A program made the translations under genes and the position numbers. The notes beneath the pieces are model-generated. The model made no database searches and had not been told where the DNA came from. It saw nothing but the letters and a program-made list of their open reading frames with translations. A stretch of DNA of 15,108 nt, taken from the NCBI GenBank assembly GCA_934463425.1, contig CAKSJP010000034.1, positions 1 through 15,108 on the forward strand, in the 5' to 3' direction. Below, piece after piece: positions 8,309 to 15,108 of this stretch. How positions within the stretch are numbered: position 1 is the stretch's first letter; each line of letters opens with the position of its first letter. This DNA is from an uncultured Ruminococcus sp. Lineage in GTDB: Bacteria > Bacillota > Clostridia > Oscillospirales > Ruminococcaceae.

Positions 8309-8386
8309 AATTCTTGGCACCTGCCTTTTACAAAAACTCGCTGCCCGGGGCACATTTTCATGTTTTAAAGCCTCCATGCATGCGGC
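8309..8386 (-). promoter_or_regulatory. Short structured leader of rplU (possible L21 leader)
   Basis: The predicted leader is about 78 nt. It can form AAAGCC/GGCUUU with a ten-base loop, then UGCC/GGCA pairings, one of which would involve the GGCAGG of the ribosome binding site. Firmicutes often carry an autoregulatory L21 leader here. I could not match the known consensus by eye, so only a self-regulatory leader in general is proposed. Confidence 0.4.
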
Positions 8387-8392
8387 TTTTTC

Positions 8393-8421
8393 ATTATAGC
8401 ATACTTTTTTCAGCTTGTCAA
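8393..8421 (-). promoter_or_regulatory. Consensus promoter of rplU-prp-rpmA
   Basis: The minus strand has a perfect TTGACA (8421-8416), a 17-bp spacer ending in TGC, and a perfect TATAAT (8398-8393). Predicted start is near 8386. This is a very strong housekeeping promoter, as expected for ribosomal protein genes. Confidence 0.92.
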
Positions 8422-8521
8422 CTATTTTTTTGAAAAGCGCAAAGAAATCCGCTTTGCCGCAATTTTTACGCGGCCGACCCGTCTGCTTCAATGCTCTGTT
8501 TTGCAATGCGTTACAATCTTC

Positions 8522-8550
8522 TTGACTTTTTCTCCCAAAAGCGGTATACT
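8522..8550 (+). promoter_or_regulatory. Promoter of the DUF5662-like gene
   Basis: TTGACT (8522-8527), 17-bp spacer, TATACT (8545-8550). Predicted start is about 8557, leaving an untranslated leader of roughly 25 nt before the GGGAGG ribosome binding site. It diverges from the rplU promoter about 100 bp away. Confidence 0.8.
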
Positions 8551-8581
8551 ATAAAGGTATTCCACACAGGGAGGTTTTCAT

Positions 8582-9199
8582 ATGATCTGGCATTCTTTCT
8601 GGGGACACCTGAGCACTATCACCCGCCATCGGCATGCCGTCATCCGGCACTGCTGCAAAGCAGGGATCCTCTGGCAGGGACTGCGGCATGACCTTTCTAA
8701 ATACAGCCCCACAGAATTCTGGCAGGGTGTTCGTTACTACCAGGGCGGTATGCGCAGTCCCAATGAAGCAGAACGGGAAAACCTGGGATATTCTCTGGCG
8801 TGGATGCATCATAAGGGGCGCAACCGCCACCACTTTGAATACTGGTCGGACTATAATCCAAGAACCAAGCAGGTCGAACCGGTGCAAATGCCGATACGGT
8901 TTCTGGCAGAGATGTTCTGCGACAGAGTTGCTGCAAGCAAGATCTATCTGAAGGAACGGTATGACCGCACCTGTCCGCTGGCGTATTTTCAAAAGTCCGT
9001 CTCCCGCAAAAACGGCATGCTTCATCCGGAAACTGAGCATGCTCTCATGCGGCTGTTGGAGCTTCTGGCAGAGCAGGGGGAAGAATCTGCTTTTGCAGAG
9101 CTGCGGCGCATGGTGAAAGCCGACCGAAAACACCAGAAAAGGGTAAGGAGAAATGAAGATGTTTTGTCAAAAATGCGGAGGAAAAATCAGCCCGAATGA
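8582..9199 (+). CDS. DUF5662-like histidine-rich protein of unknown function
   Basis: The 205-aa soluble protein has no signal peptide or membrane segment. It carries regularly placed histidines: H16, H18, H23, HDLSKYSPTEF (H36-D37), HHKGRNRHH (H76, H77, H83, H84), then FCDRVA with D114. The HD-like pair and the HHK..NRHH block suggest a helical, metal-binding core, and the pattern matches what I recall of DUF5662. The biochemical role is unknown. The C-terminal 40 residues are basic (KADRKHQKRVRR). GGGAGG lies seven bases before the ATG. Its last codons overlap the start of the zinc-ribbon gene, so the two form one transcript and may act together. Confidence 0.85.
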   Translation: MIWHSFWGHLSTITRHRHAVIRHCCKAGILWQGLRHDLSKYSPTEFWQGVRYYQGGMRSPNEAERENLGYSLAWMHHKGRNRHHFEYWSDYNPRTKQVEPVQMPIRFLAEMFCDRVAASKIYLKERYDRTCPLAYFQKSVSRKNGMLHPETEHALMRLLELLAEQGEESAFAELRRMVKADRKHQKRVRRNEDVLSKMRRKNQPE

Positions 9200-9860
9200 T
9201 CTGTTCTGTCCCACTTGCGGTGCAAAAAATGAATCGGCGCAGTCTGCCGCCGGCACAGCACCGGGTGTCACCCCGGAACAAGCAGCCGCAGGCGCAGGCT
9301 TCACTGCAGTGCCTGCCGGTGAAAAAAAGTCATTTCTGGGTATGAGCACCAAAGGAACGATCATTGCAGTCATCTGCGCAGTCGTTACGATCGTTCTTGC
9401 AATCGTACTGCTGGGATCCATTTTCGGACACAGCAGTCCCAAGCGCGTTGTAAAAGATTATTACAGCGCTGTCGAGGACTGTGACGCCAAAGAAATTTTA
9501 TCGCTTGTGCCGAAACAGTATGTAAAATATGTTCTGGACGAGGGCGATATGAGCAAAAAGGAACTGACCGAAAACGTACAGGAATATCTGGACAACTACT
9601 ACAGCGATTACGATGACATCAAGGTTTCTATCAGCAAGCAGGAGAAGCTGAGCAAGGAGGACTTTGCAGAATATCTGGACTTTGAAGAAGATGACAAGCT
9701 GGAAATCAAAAAGGCATATCAGTTTGATCTGAAGGTCCGGTACATTTCTGATGATGAAAAGAACACCGAAAAGGAACAGTTTATCGTCGTACAATACAAG
9801 GGACACTGGTACAGTGTCGATGCGATGTTCCTGGTCGCTATGGCTGTTTATATGGAATAA
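9159..9860 (+). CDS. Zinc-ribbon, single-pass membrane protein
   Basis: The product is 233 aa from the ATG at 9159. It opens with a zinc ribbon (FCQKCG...LFCPTCG; C3, C6, C19, C22), followed by an Ala/Gly/Pro-rich linker (to about 57) and one strong transmembrane helix (about 67-88, IIAVICAVVTIVLAIVLLG). An acidic exported domain follows (RVVKDYYSAVEDCDAKEILSLV, later VVQYKGHWYSVDAMF), reminiscent of NTF2-like extracellular modules. The ribbon should face the cytoplasm. I prefer 9159 to the in-frame ATG at 9153 because AAGGAG (9145-9150) is eight bases from the former and only two from the latter. The start lies inside the upstream gene's 3' end, an overlap of about 41 nt. Function is unknown; similar proteins are often sensors or envelope factors. 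Confidence 0.88.
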   Translation: MFCQKCGGKISPNDLFCPTCGAKNESAQSAAGTAPGVTPEQAAAGAGFTAVPAGEKKSFLGMSTKGTIIAVICAVVTIVLAIVLLGSIFGHSSPKRVVKDYYSAVEDCDAKEILSLVPKQYVKYVLDEGDMSKKELTENVQEYLDNYYSDYDDIKVSISKQEKLSKEDFAEYLDFEEDDKLEIKKAYQFDLKVRYISDDEKNTEKEQFIVVQYKGHWYSVDAMFLVAMAVYME

Positions 9861-9888
9861 GCTCTCACGTTCTGCATCAATACCGATC

Positions 9889-9931
9889 AAAAACCGCCGT
9901 ACAGCACTGCGATCTGCTGTACGGCGGTTTT
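9889..9931. terminator. Bidirectional terminator between the zinc-ribbon gene and leuA
   Basis: A perfect 16-bp inverted repeat (9891-9906 with 9915-9930) has an eight-base loop, and one extra A-T pair extends it. Both transcripts run into T-rich tails: TTTTCTC on the plus strand and TTTTTGATC on the minus strand. It serves the convergent ends of the zinc-ribbon gene (29 bases away) and leuA (about 20 bases away). Confidence 0.92.
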
Positions 9932-9949
9932 CTCATAGCTACATTTATT

Positions 9950-11623
9950 TTACTTTTCCTGATCTGCGATCATGGCATTCAGCGCGCTGAGGAAAGCGGA
10001 GATCGAAGAGTTGATGATATCCGAGTGGATACCCACGCCCCAATAAGTCTTTCCGTTCTTTTCCAGACCCACATATGCCACAGCCTTAGAGCTGGAACGC
10101 ACTTCCAGAGCGTGCTCTGTATAGGTGGTCAGTGCAAAGTCCATGCTGAGATGTGCTTTCACCGCATTGGAAACCGCATCCAGACGGCCGTTTCCGTCTC
10201 CGTGTACCGTCTCGGTATTGCCCTTGTAAGAGATGGTGACTTCTGTGCCAATGGCATTCTCGCCCTTCTGTACGAAGTGAACCTCCGGAATGGAGACCGG
10301 CGTTTCTACATTAACATAGTGCTTGTTGAAAATGTCCAGTACCTCTTCCGGCAGCAGTTCCTTGTGGGCGTGATCGGAAACGCCCTTGACCAGATAGCCA
10401 AAGGACTCCCGCATCTTCTGCGGAATGTGATAGCCATACTTGGTCTCCATGAGATAGCTGACGCCGCCCTTGCCGGACTGGCTGTTGATCCGGATCACGT
10501 CTGCCTCGTACACACGTCCCACATCCTCCGGATTGATGGGCAGATACGGCACATTCCAGTGCTTGCAGTCATGTTCCTCTCTCCAGTGCATGCCCTTTGC
10601 AATCGCATCCTGGTGCGAGCCGCTGAATGCTGCGAATACCAGCTGACCGCTGTAGGGCGAGCGCTCGTAAACATGCATTCTGGTGACACGCTCGTATACC
10701 TCTACGATCTCCGGCATATTGGAGAAGTCCAGCTCCGGATCTACGCCCTGGGAATACATATTCAGCGCCAGTGTGATGATATCCACATTACCGGTACGCT
10801 CGCCGTTGCCGAACAGTGTGCCTTCGATACGGTCGCCGCCGGCAAGAAGTCCCAGCTCGCTGTCTGCCACGGCACAGCCGCGGTCATTGTGGGGATGCAG
10901 GGAGATGACAACATTCTCACGGCGATACAGATTGTCGTTCATGTATTCGATCTGGTTTGCATAAACGTGCGGCATGGAGTGGGAAACAGTAACCGGCAGA
11001 TTGATGATGACCGGATCCTCCGGGGTCGGCTCCCAGATCTTCAATACCGCATTGCAGATCTCCAGTGCAAATTCCGGCTCTGTGCCGGTGAAGCTCTCCG
11101 GCGAATATTCGAACCGGAAGTGTCCTTCGGTCTTTGCCCGATATTCCTTGCAGAGGTTTGCGCCCAGCTCTGCCAGCTTGATGATATCTTCCTTGCTCTT
11201 CTTGAACACCTGTTCCCGCTGTGCCACGGATGTCGAATTATAGAGGTGTACAATGGCATGCTTTGCACCCTTCAGCGCCTCAAACGTCTTGGCAATGATG
11301 TGCTCCCGCGCCTGGGTGAGCACCTGGATGGTCACATCGTCCGGGATCATGTTGTTTTCGATCAGCGCCCGGCAGAATTCATACTCGGTCTCGGAAGCCG
11401 CCGGAAAGCCGATCTCGATCTCCTTAAAGCCGATCTTCACCAGATAGCGGAAAAACTCCAGTTTTTCATCCAGGCTCATAGGTGTAATCAATGCCTGGTT
11501 GCCGTCCCGCAGGTCAACGCTGCACCAGATCGGCGCTTTTTCGATCATGGTCTTGGATGCCCAGCGCATGGGCGGATTTTTCACCGGAAAAAACTGCGGT
11601 GCATATTGTTCTACGTTTTTCAT
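9950..11623 (-). CDS. leuA: 2-isopropylmalate synthase
   Basis: The 557-aa enzyme catalyses the first committed step of leucine synthesis, condensing acetyl-CoA with 2-oxoisovalerate. The length and the N-terminus (YAPQFFPVKNPPMRWASK) mark the longer LeuA class also found in actinobacteria and yeast. The barrel carries VDLRDGNQAL with metal ligand D40, HPHND with H243 and H245, and GNGERTGN (272-279). The C-terminal regulatory LeuA_dimer domain (about 440-555, GDGNGRLDAVSNAVKA) is intact, so leucine feedback is expected. AGGAAAGGAA about 10 nt upstream supports the start. The gene is monocistronic here, ends at the bidirectional terminator, and diverges from ilvBNC, which supplies its substrate. 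A T-box leader controls it. Confidence 0.97.
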   Translation of the reverse strand: MKNVEQYAPQFFPVKNPPMRWASKTMIEKAPIWCSVDLRDGNQALITPMSLDEKLEFFRYLVKIGFKEIEIGFPAASETEYEFCRALIENNMIPDDVTIQVLTQAREHIIAKTFEALKGAKHAIVHLYNSTSVAQREQVFKKSKEDIIKLAELGANLCKEYRAKTEGHFRFEYSPESFTGTEPEFALEICNAVLKIWEPTPEDPVIINLPVTVSHSMPHVYANQIEYMNDNLYRRENVVISLHPHNDRGCAVADSELGLLAGGDRIEGTLFGNGERTGNVDIITLALNMYSQGVDPELDFSNMPEIVEVYERVTRMHVYERSPYSGQLVFAAFSGSHQDAIAKGMHWREEHDCKHWNVPYLPINPEDVGRVYEADVIRINSQSGKGGVSYLMETKYGYHIPQKMRESFGYLVKGVSDHAHKELLPEEVLDIFNKHYVNVETPVSIPEVHFVQKGENAIGTEVTISYKGNTETVHGDGNGRLDAVSNAVKAHLSMDFALTTYTEHALEVRSSSKAVAYVGLEKNGKTYWGVGIHSDIINSSISAFLSALNAMIADQEK

Positions 11624-11671
11624 TTATGATACATTCCTTTCCTGTGTGTGATCTGCGGCTGTCCTGTCTAC

Positions 11672-11717
11672 AAAAAAAGCCCCTTCCATACAGACAACCT
11701 ATCTGTACAAAAGAGAC
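11672..11717 (-). terminator. T-box terminator of leuA
   Basis: In the minus-strand transcript GUCUCUUUUGUACAGA (11717-11702) pairs over all 16 positions, several by G-U, with UCUGUAUGGAAGGGGC (11694-11679). The loop is seven bases and seven U residues follow. It is the terminator arm of the leuA T-box switch, about 50 nt before the start codon. Confidence 0.85.
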
Positions 11718-12001
11718 GAAGATCCATATTCTCCGTGGTACCACTCTTTTTGACGCAGCTGATGCGCCCGCTCATCACATCTGACAATGTGTGCTCCGGT
11801 AACGGGGAGTTTCCGGCACAGCCTACTGATACGAACCAGCGCCCGTATGTTCCGCCTGCGGCTCAGAGACCAGTTATCCTGAACACGCCGCTGCCGTCTC
11901 ACACCTGCCGCCGGCTCTCTGCAAAAGCATCCCGTGTTCTCTTTTCTTCTCATCAAAGCCTTTTTCATGATACACCAGCACCCATATCCGGCGCTGTGAT
12001 T
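11679..12001 (-). promoter_or_regulatory. T-box riboswitch, probably leucine-specific, upstream of leuA
   Basis: The minus-strand leader contains the T-box core GUGGUACCACGG (11744-11733) just before a strong terminator, and the Stem I hallmark AGAGAGCCGGCGGCAGGUG (about 11920-11902). GAACACG (11939-11933) pairs with CGUGUUC (11887-11881), and GAGA/UCUC closes the lower part. This leaves an internal loop whose 3' side reads AGGAUAACUGG before UCUCUGAGC. By alignment to the usual specifier position, CUG (11873-11871) is the specifier, a leucine codon matching the gene it controls. Uncharged tRNA-Leu would stabilise the antiterminator and allow leuA transcription. CUC or CUG a few bases downstream are alternative readings, and both are also Leu. 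Confidence 0.88.
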
Positions 12002-12007
12002 ATTTTT

Positions 12008-12036
12008 ATTATAGCATCCTCCGTTTTGTTTGTCAA
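12008..12036 (-). promoter_or_regulatory. Consensus promoter of leuA
   Basis: The minus strand has TTGACA (12036-12031), a 17-bp spacer ending in TGC, and TATAAT (12013-12008): a perfect extended consensus. Transcription should start near 12001 and make a leader of about 378 nt. A strong constitutive promoter fits control by leader termination rather than by initiation. Confidence 0.92.
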
Positions 12037-12147
12037 GCAATTTTGCGAAATTTCTTTCGATTTCACCAAAACCGCGGGATTTTTCTTTCCGTCCTGTCGA
12101 AATATTGAACAAAGTGAATCTAAATTGTAAAAATAAAAGTAAGCTAC

Positions 12148-12176
12148 TTGCAATTGTGAAAACATAGTGCTATACT
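12148..12176 (+). promoter_or_regulatory. Promoter of the ilvB leader and ilvBNC
   Basis: TTGCAA (12148-12153), a 17-bp spacer ending in TGC, and TATACT (12171-12176). The predicted start is near 12183, giving a leader of about 470 nt before ilvB. It is divergent from the leuA promoter; about 110 AT-rich bases separate the two -35 elements. Confidence 0.75.
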
Positions 12177-12185
12177 AAACACATA

Positions 12186-12229
12186 CGAACGGCAGTGACG
12201 GTACATGTTACCGTCCTGCGGCGGGTTCG
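12186..12229 (+). promoter_or_regulatory. 5' hairpin of the ilvB leader RNA
   Basis: CGAAC (12186-12190) pairs with GTTCG (12225-12229). Inside it GACGGTA pairs with TACCGTC around a CATGT loop, flanked by CAG/CTG with a bulged T. It lies at the very 5' end of the transcript and before the leader-peptide ribosome binding site, so it could stabilise the RNA or pause polymerase. The role is inferred. Confidence 0.5.
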
Positions 12230-12258
12230 CAAGTTTTTGAAAAAGGAGTGTACCCAGG

Positions 12259-12414
12259 ATGTACAGCGACGCTATGTGCCGGTTGGCAGCACGAGTGATT
12301 ATCGTGGAACTAGACGCTCGAGTCATTGAGACCCGAAGCGGAATTTGTGCTGTACAGACCGTGGTTCCAAAGAAAAATGCGAACGGCTGTTTTTCCGCCG
12401 CAGCGCTTGCATGA
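12259..12414 (+). CDS. Putative 51-aa leader peptide of the ilvBNC operon
   Basis: A 51-codon ORF starts with ATG at 12259, with AGGAG (12244-12248) ten bases upstream, and stops at TGA 12412-12414. The peptide begins MYSDAMCRLAARVIIVELDA and has 13 Val/Ile/Leu in 51 residues, concentrated in ARVIIVELDARVI (11-23). It ends seven bases before an intrinsic terminator and precedes acetolactate synthase, whose products lead to Val, Leu and Ile. That arrangement is expected of a translation-sensing attenuator: slow decoding at V13-I14-I15-V16 when these residues are scarce. The peptide is longer than classic ilv leaders, and its codon run is about 115 nt from the terminator, so the mechanism may be relayed through intermediate structures. 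It could instead be a structured RNA with a chance ORF. Confidence 0.6.
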   Translation: MYSDAMCRLAARVIIVELDARVIETRSGICAVQTVVPKKNANGCFSAAALA

Positions 12415-12421
12415 GGATTGG

Positions 12422-12454
12422 AAGCTTTCGGTGTGACAGCCGAAGGCTTTTTTT
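12422..12454 (+). terminator. Attenuator terminator in the ilvB leader
   Basis: AAGCTTTCGG (12422-12431) pairs with CCGAAGGCTT (12440-12449; one G-U) around an eight-base loop, followed by seven T. It lies about 200 bp before ilvB, just after the leader ORF. An alternative pairing exists: CGGCTGT (12384-12390) is a perfect complement of ACAGCCG (12436-12442), which covers the loop and part of the 3' arm. That would be an antiterminator. Confidence 0.85.
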
Positions 12455-12490
12455 GTAGGCGTACCAAAAAACCGCCTGCGGAGAACGCTG

Positions 12491-12571
12491 CCGGACAGGA
12501 ACAGCAGCAGTCCTTCCCTTTGCAAAGCATACCGCAGCATGCGGTATACGCTTCGGGTCTGTCCCGTTTTT
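12491..12571 (+). other. Second structured element with a T-run before ilvB
   Basis: A perfect 8-bp hairpin ATACCGCA/TGCGGTAT with a three-base loop (12529-12547) sits within a longer possible stem, GGACAG (12493-12498) with CTGTCC (12559-12564). A local CGGG/CCCG hairpin (12554-12566) competes. TTTTTCT follows directly, so this may be a second, weaker terminator. The evidence is pairing only. Confidence 0.35.
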
Positions 12572-12594
12572 CTCCTGTGAGATTTCTAAACTGT

Positions 12595-12612
12595 AATTAT
12601 TATAATTATTAT
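12595..12612 (+). promoter_or_regulatory. AT-rich tandem repeat, possible internal promoter of ilvB
   Basis: AATTATTAT is repeated twice in tandem, creating a perfect TATAAT (12601-12606) about 50 bp before ilvB. A good -35 at the right distance is absent. It could be a weak internal promoter escaping attenuation, or simply unstructured RNA ahead of the AAAGGTG ribosome binding site. Confidence 0.25.
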
Positions 12613-12655
12613 AGAAATGTAATCTTGAAATCCAAACATAAAAGGTGAAAGTATC

Positions 12656-14329
12656 ATGAAGTTGAAAGGCGCACAAATCATCGTAGAGACCCTCATCGAA
12701 CAGGGTGCATCTACGGTATTCGGCTATCCGGGCGGACAGGTCATCGACATCTACGATGCCCTGTATCTGGCTCAGGATCGGATCCACCACATTATCACAG
12801 CACACGAACAGGGCGCAGCACATGCTGCGGACGGCTATGCCCGTGCCACCGGCGAAGTTGGCGTTGTCATCGCCACCTCCGGCCCGGGTGCAACCAATCT
12901 GGTCACCGGTATCGCAACTGCATATCTGGACTCTGTTCCCCTGGTTGCCATCACCGGCAATGTACCGAACTCTCTGATCGGACGGGACAGCTTCCAGGAG
13001 GTGGACATCACCGGTGTGACCATGCCCATTACCAAGCACAATTTCCTGGTAAAGCGCGTGGAGGAACTGGCGGATACCATCCGGGAAGCATTCCGGATCG
13101 CAAAATCCGGCAGACCCGGCCCGGTTCTGGTTGACATCCCCAAGGATGTACAGAATGCTCTGTATGAATACACAGCACAGAAGCCGGTGGAAAAGGATCC
13201 GGTTCCGGCGGCAGATGAGAGCGACATCGAAAAGGCTGTGGAAATGATCCTGGCGGCAGAAAAGCCTTATATCTACATCGGCGGCGGCGCGATCACTGAC
13301 AATGCCGGCGCAGAGGTTCTGGCTCTGGCAGAAAAGATCGACGCACCCATCGGCTGCACCATGATGGGCATCTCCGCAGTTCCCTCCTCGAATCCCCGCT
13401 GGCTGGGCATGGAGGGCATGCACGGTCACTATGCTTCCTCTATTGCACAGAACGAAGCTGACCTCATCATCACTGCCGGCTGCCGCTTCAGCGACAGAGG
13501 CACAGGCAACACCGCAAAGTATGCCCGGAACGCAAAGATCATTCACATGGATATCGATGCTTCTGAGCTGTGCAAGAACATCCCGGCAGAGCTGGGCATC
13601 ACCGGCTCTATGAAGGAGATCCTGGCGAAGCTGACCGAGAAGCTGCCGCAGCAGACCCGCCCGGACTGGATGGCCCGCGTGGCAGAGCTCCAGGCAGAGA
13701 CTGCCAAGCTGGAAGCACAGGATCCGGACGAGCTGACACCGTTCACCGCCATCGACCAGATCGCGGCAGCTGCCGACAAGGACACCATCGTGGCAACGGA
13801 TGTCGGACAGCATCAGATGTGGGTGGCACAGCACTATCCCTTTGAGACACCCCGCACCTTTATTTCCAGCGGCGGTCTGGGCACCATGGGCTTCGGTCTG
13901 GGTGCAGCCATCGGCGCGGCGACCGCGACCGGCAGAAAGACCGTTCTGGTCACCGGCGACGGCAGCTTCGGCATGAATCTGAACGAACTGGCTACCGCAG
14001 TCAGCAACCAGACACCAGTTGTTGTATTCATCATGAACAACGGCGTTCTGGGTATGGTGCGCCAGTGGCAGACCCTGTTCTTCGACAAGCACTACTCCAA
14101 CACCACCCTGGAACGCAAGACCGACTTCGTCAAGCTGGCTGAGGCATTCGGCATGCCGGGCTATCGCGCCATGAATATGGCTGAGCTGAAGGAAGTTCTG
14201 CCCAAGGCATTCGCGGAAAACGGCCCTGTCCTGGTGGATTGTGCCATCGACTGCGACGCATTTGTACTGCCGATGCTGCCGCCGGGCGGCTGCATCGACG
14301 ATATCATCGTTGATATTTCTGCAATGTAA
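12656..14329 (+). CDS. ilvB: Acetolactate synthase, large catalytic subunit
   Basis: The 557-aa ThDP enzyme condenses two pyruvates to acetolactate (Val/Leu) or pyruvate with 2-oxobutyrate (Ile). It has the N-terminal Pyr domain with FGYPGGQVIDIYDAL and catalytic E51 in TAHEQGAAHAADGYARATG, and SFQEVDITG (112-120). A central FAD/nucleotide-binding-type domain follows, and then the C-terminal PP domain with GDGSFGMNLNEL (434-445) and NN at 461-462, the ThDP-Mg binding motif. Length and motifs match the anabolic, ilvN-regulated enzyme rather than catabolic AlsS. AAAGGTG lies eight bases before the ATG. ilvN follows 14 bases after the stop. The start is preceded by a long attenuating leader. Confidence 0.97.
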   Translation: MKLKGAQIIVETLIEQGASTVFGYPGGQVIDIYDALYLAQDRIHHIITAHEQGAAHAADGYARATGEVGVVIATSGPGATNLVTGIATAYLDSVPLVAITGNVPNSLIGRDSFQEVDITGVTMPITKHNFLVKRVEELADTIREAFRIAKSGRPGPVLVDIPKDVQNALYEYTAQKPVEKDPVPAADESDIEKAVEMILAAEKPYIYIGGGAITDNAGAEVLALAEKIDAPIGCTMMGISAVPSSNPRWLGMEGMHGHYASSIAQNEADLIITAGCRFSDRGTGNTAKYARNAKIIHMDIDASELCKNIPAELGITGSMKEILAKLTEKLPQQTRPDWMARVAELQAETAKLEAQDPDELTPFTAIDQIAAAADKDTIVATDVGQHQMWVAQHYPFETPRTFISSGGLGTMGFGLGAAIGAATATGRKTVLVTGDGSFGMNLNELATAVSNQTPVVVFIMNNGVLGMVRQWQTLFFDKHYSNTTLERKTDFVKLAEAFGMPGYRAMNMAELKEVLPKAFAENGPVLVDCAIDCDAFVLPMLPPGGCIDDIIVDISAM

Positions 14330-14343
14330 AGGGGTGTGCCATT

Positions 14344-15108
<765 letters not shown>

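Noticed and set aside
8309..8506. N-terminal extension of L21 to 8506
   Set aside because: It would cross the consensus promoter at 8393-8421, and L21 is normally about 103 residues.
10025..11629. 534-codon plus-strand open frame
   Set aside because: It is antisense to leuA, which is complete and has all catalytic motifs.
12046..12059. CGAAA-TTTC-TTTCG inverted repeat between the leuA and ilvB promoters
   Set aside because: The arms are only five bases in an AT-rich region, too weak to call an operator without comparison.
12323..14092. 589-codon minus-strand open frame
   Set aside because: It is antisense to ilvB and runs through the ilvB leader and terminator; no family features.

Overview
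The window looks like a chromosomal segment from a cellulolytic Ruminococcus-type member of the Oscillospiraceae (Bacillota). The evidence is a GH5 cellulase-family lipoprotein, a secreted protein with long Thr/Ser/Glu-rich linkers, the Prp protease next to an L27 that carries a cleavable N-terminal extension, a T-box leader, strong AGGAGG-type ribosome binding sites, and moderate GC (about 50-55% by eye). The genus is inferred from gene content and style, not from a marker gene.

Left part (1-8308, all on the minus strand). Read in the direction of transcription, it starts with a strong promoter and a short leader driving rplU-prp-rpmA (L21, Prp protease, L27), which are packed with zero to five bases between genes. 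A terminator and an exceptional 65-bp hairpin follow, then obg-mrnC-yebC (ribosome GTPase, Mini-RNase III, YebC) ending in a clear terminator. Next is a two-gene unit of a DEAD-box RNA helicase and a GH5 glycoside hydrolase lipoprotein, ending in a long-loop inverted repeat. Last is the 5' part of a secreted, linker-rich protein with its own promoter and a structured leader of about 220 nt. Apart from the two secreted or lipidated proteins, the block concerns ribosome assembly, RNA processing and translation.

Middle part (8522-9949). A plus-strand pair of uncharacterised genes has a near-consensus promoter: a DUF5662-like histidine-rich protein, overlapped by a zinc-ribbon, single-pass membrane protein. 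A perfect 16-bp bidirectional terminator separates it from leuA.

Right part (9950-15108) is a branched-chain amino acid locus. leuA (2-isopropylmalate synthase, minus strand) is divergent from ilvB-ilvN-ilvC (acetolactate synthase subunits and the start of ketol-acid reductoisomerase, plus strand). The roughly 1-kb region between them is regulatory. leuA has a consensus promoter and a T-box leader whose likely specifier is the Leu codon CUG. ilvB has its own promoter and a leader of about 470 nt. That leader encodes a 51-residue peptide containing a Val-Ile-Ile-Val run, followed by an intrinsic terminator and a possible competing antiterminator pairing. The two divergent units of one pathway therefore appear to use two different RNA-based attenuation mechanisms, one sensing uncharged tRNA-Leu and one probably sensing translation of Val/Ile/Leu codons. 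The ilvB leader ORF is the most interesting candidate in the window. No CRISPR array, rRNA, tRNA, transposase or prophage gene was seen.
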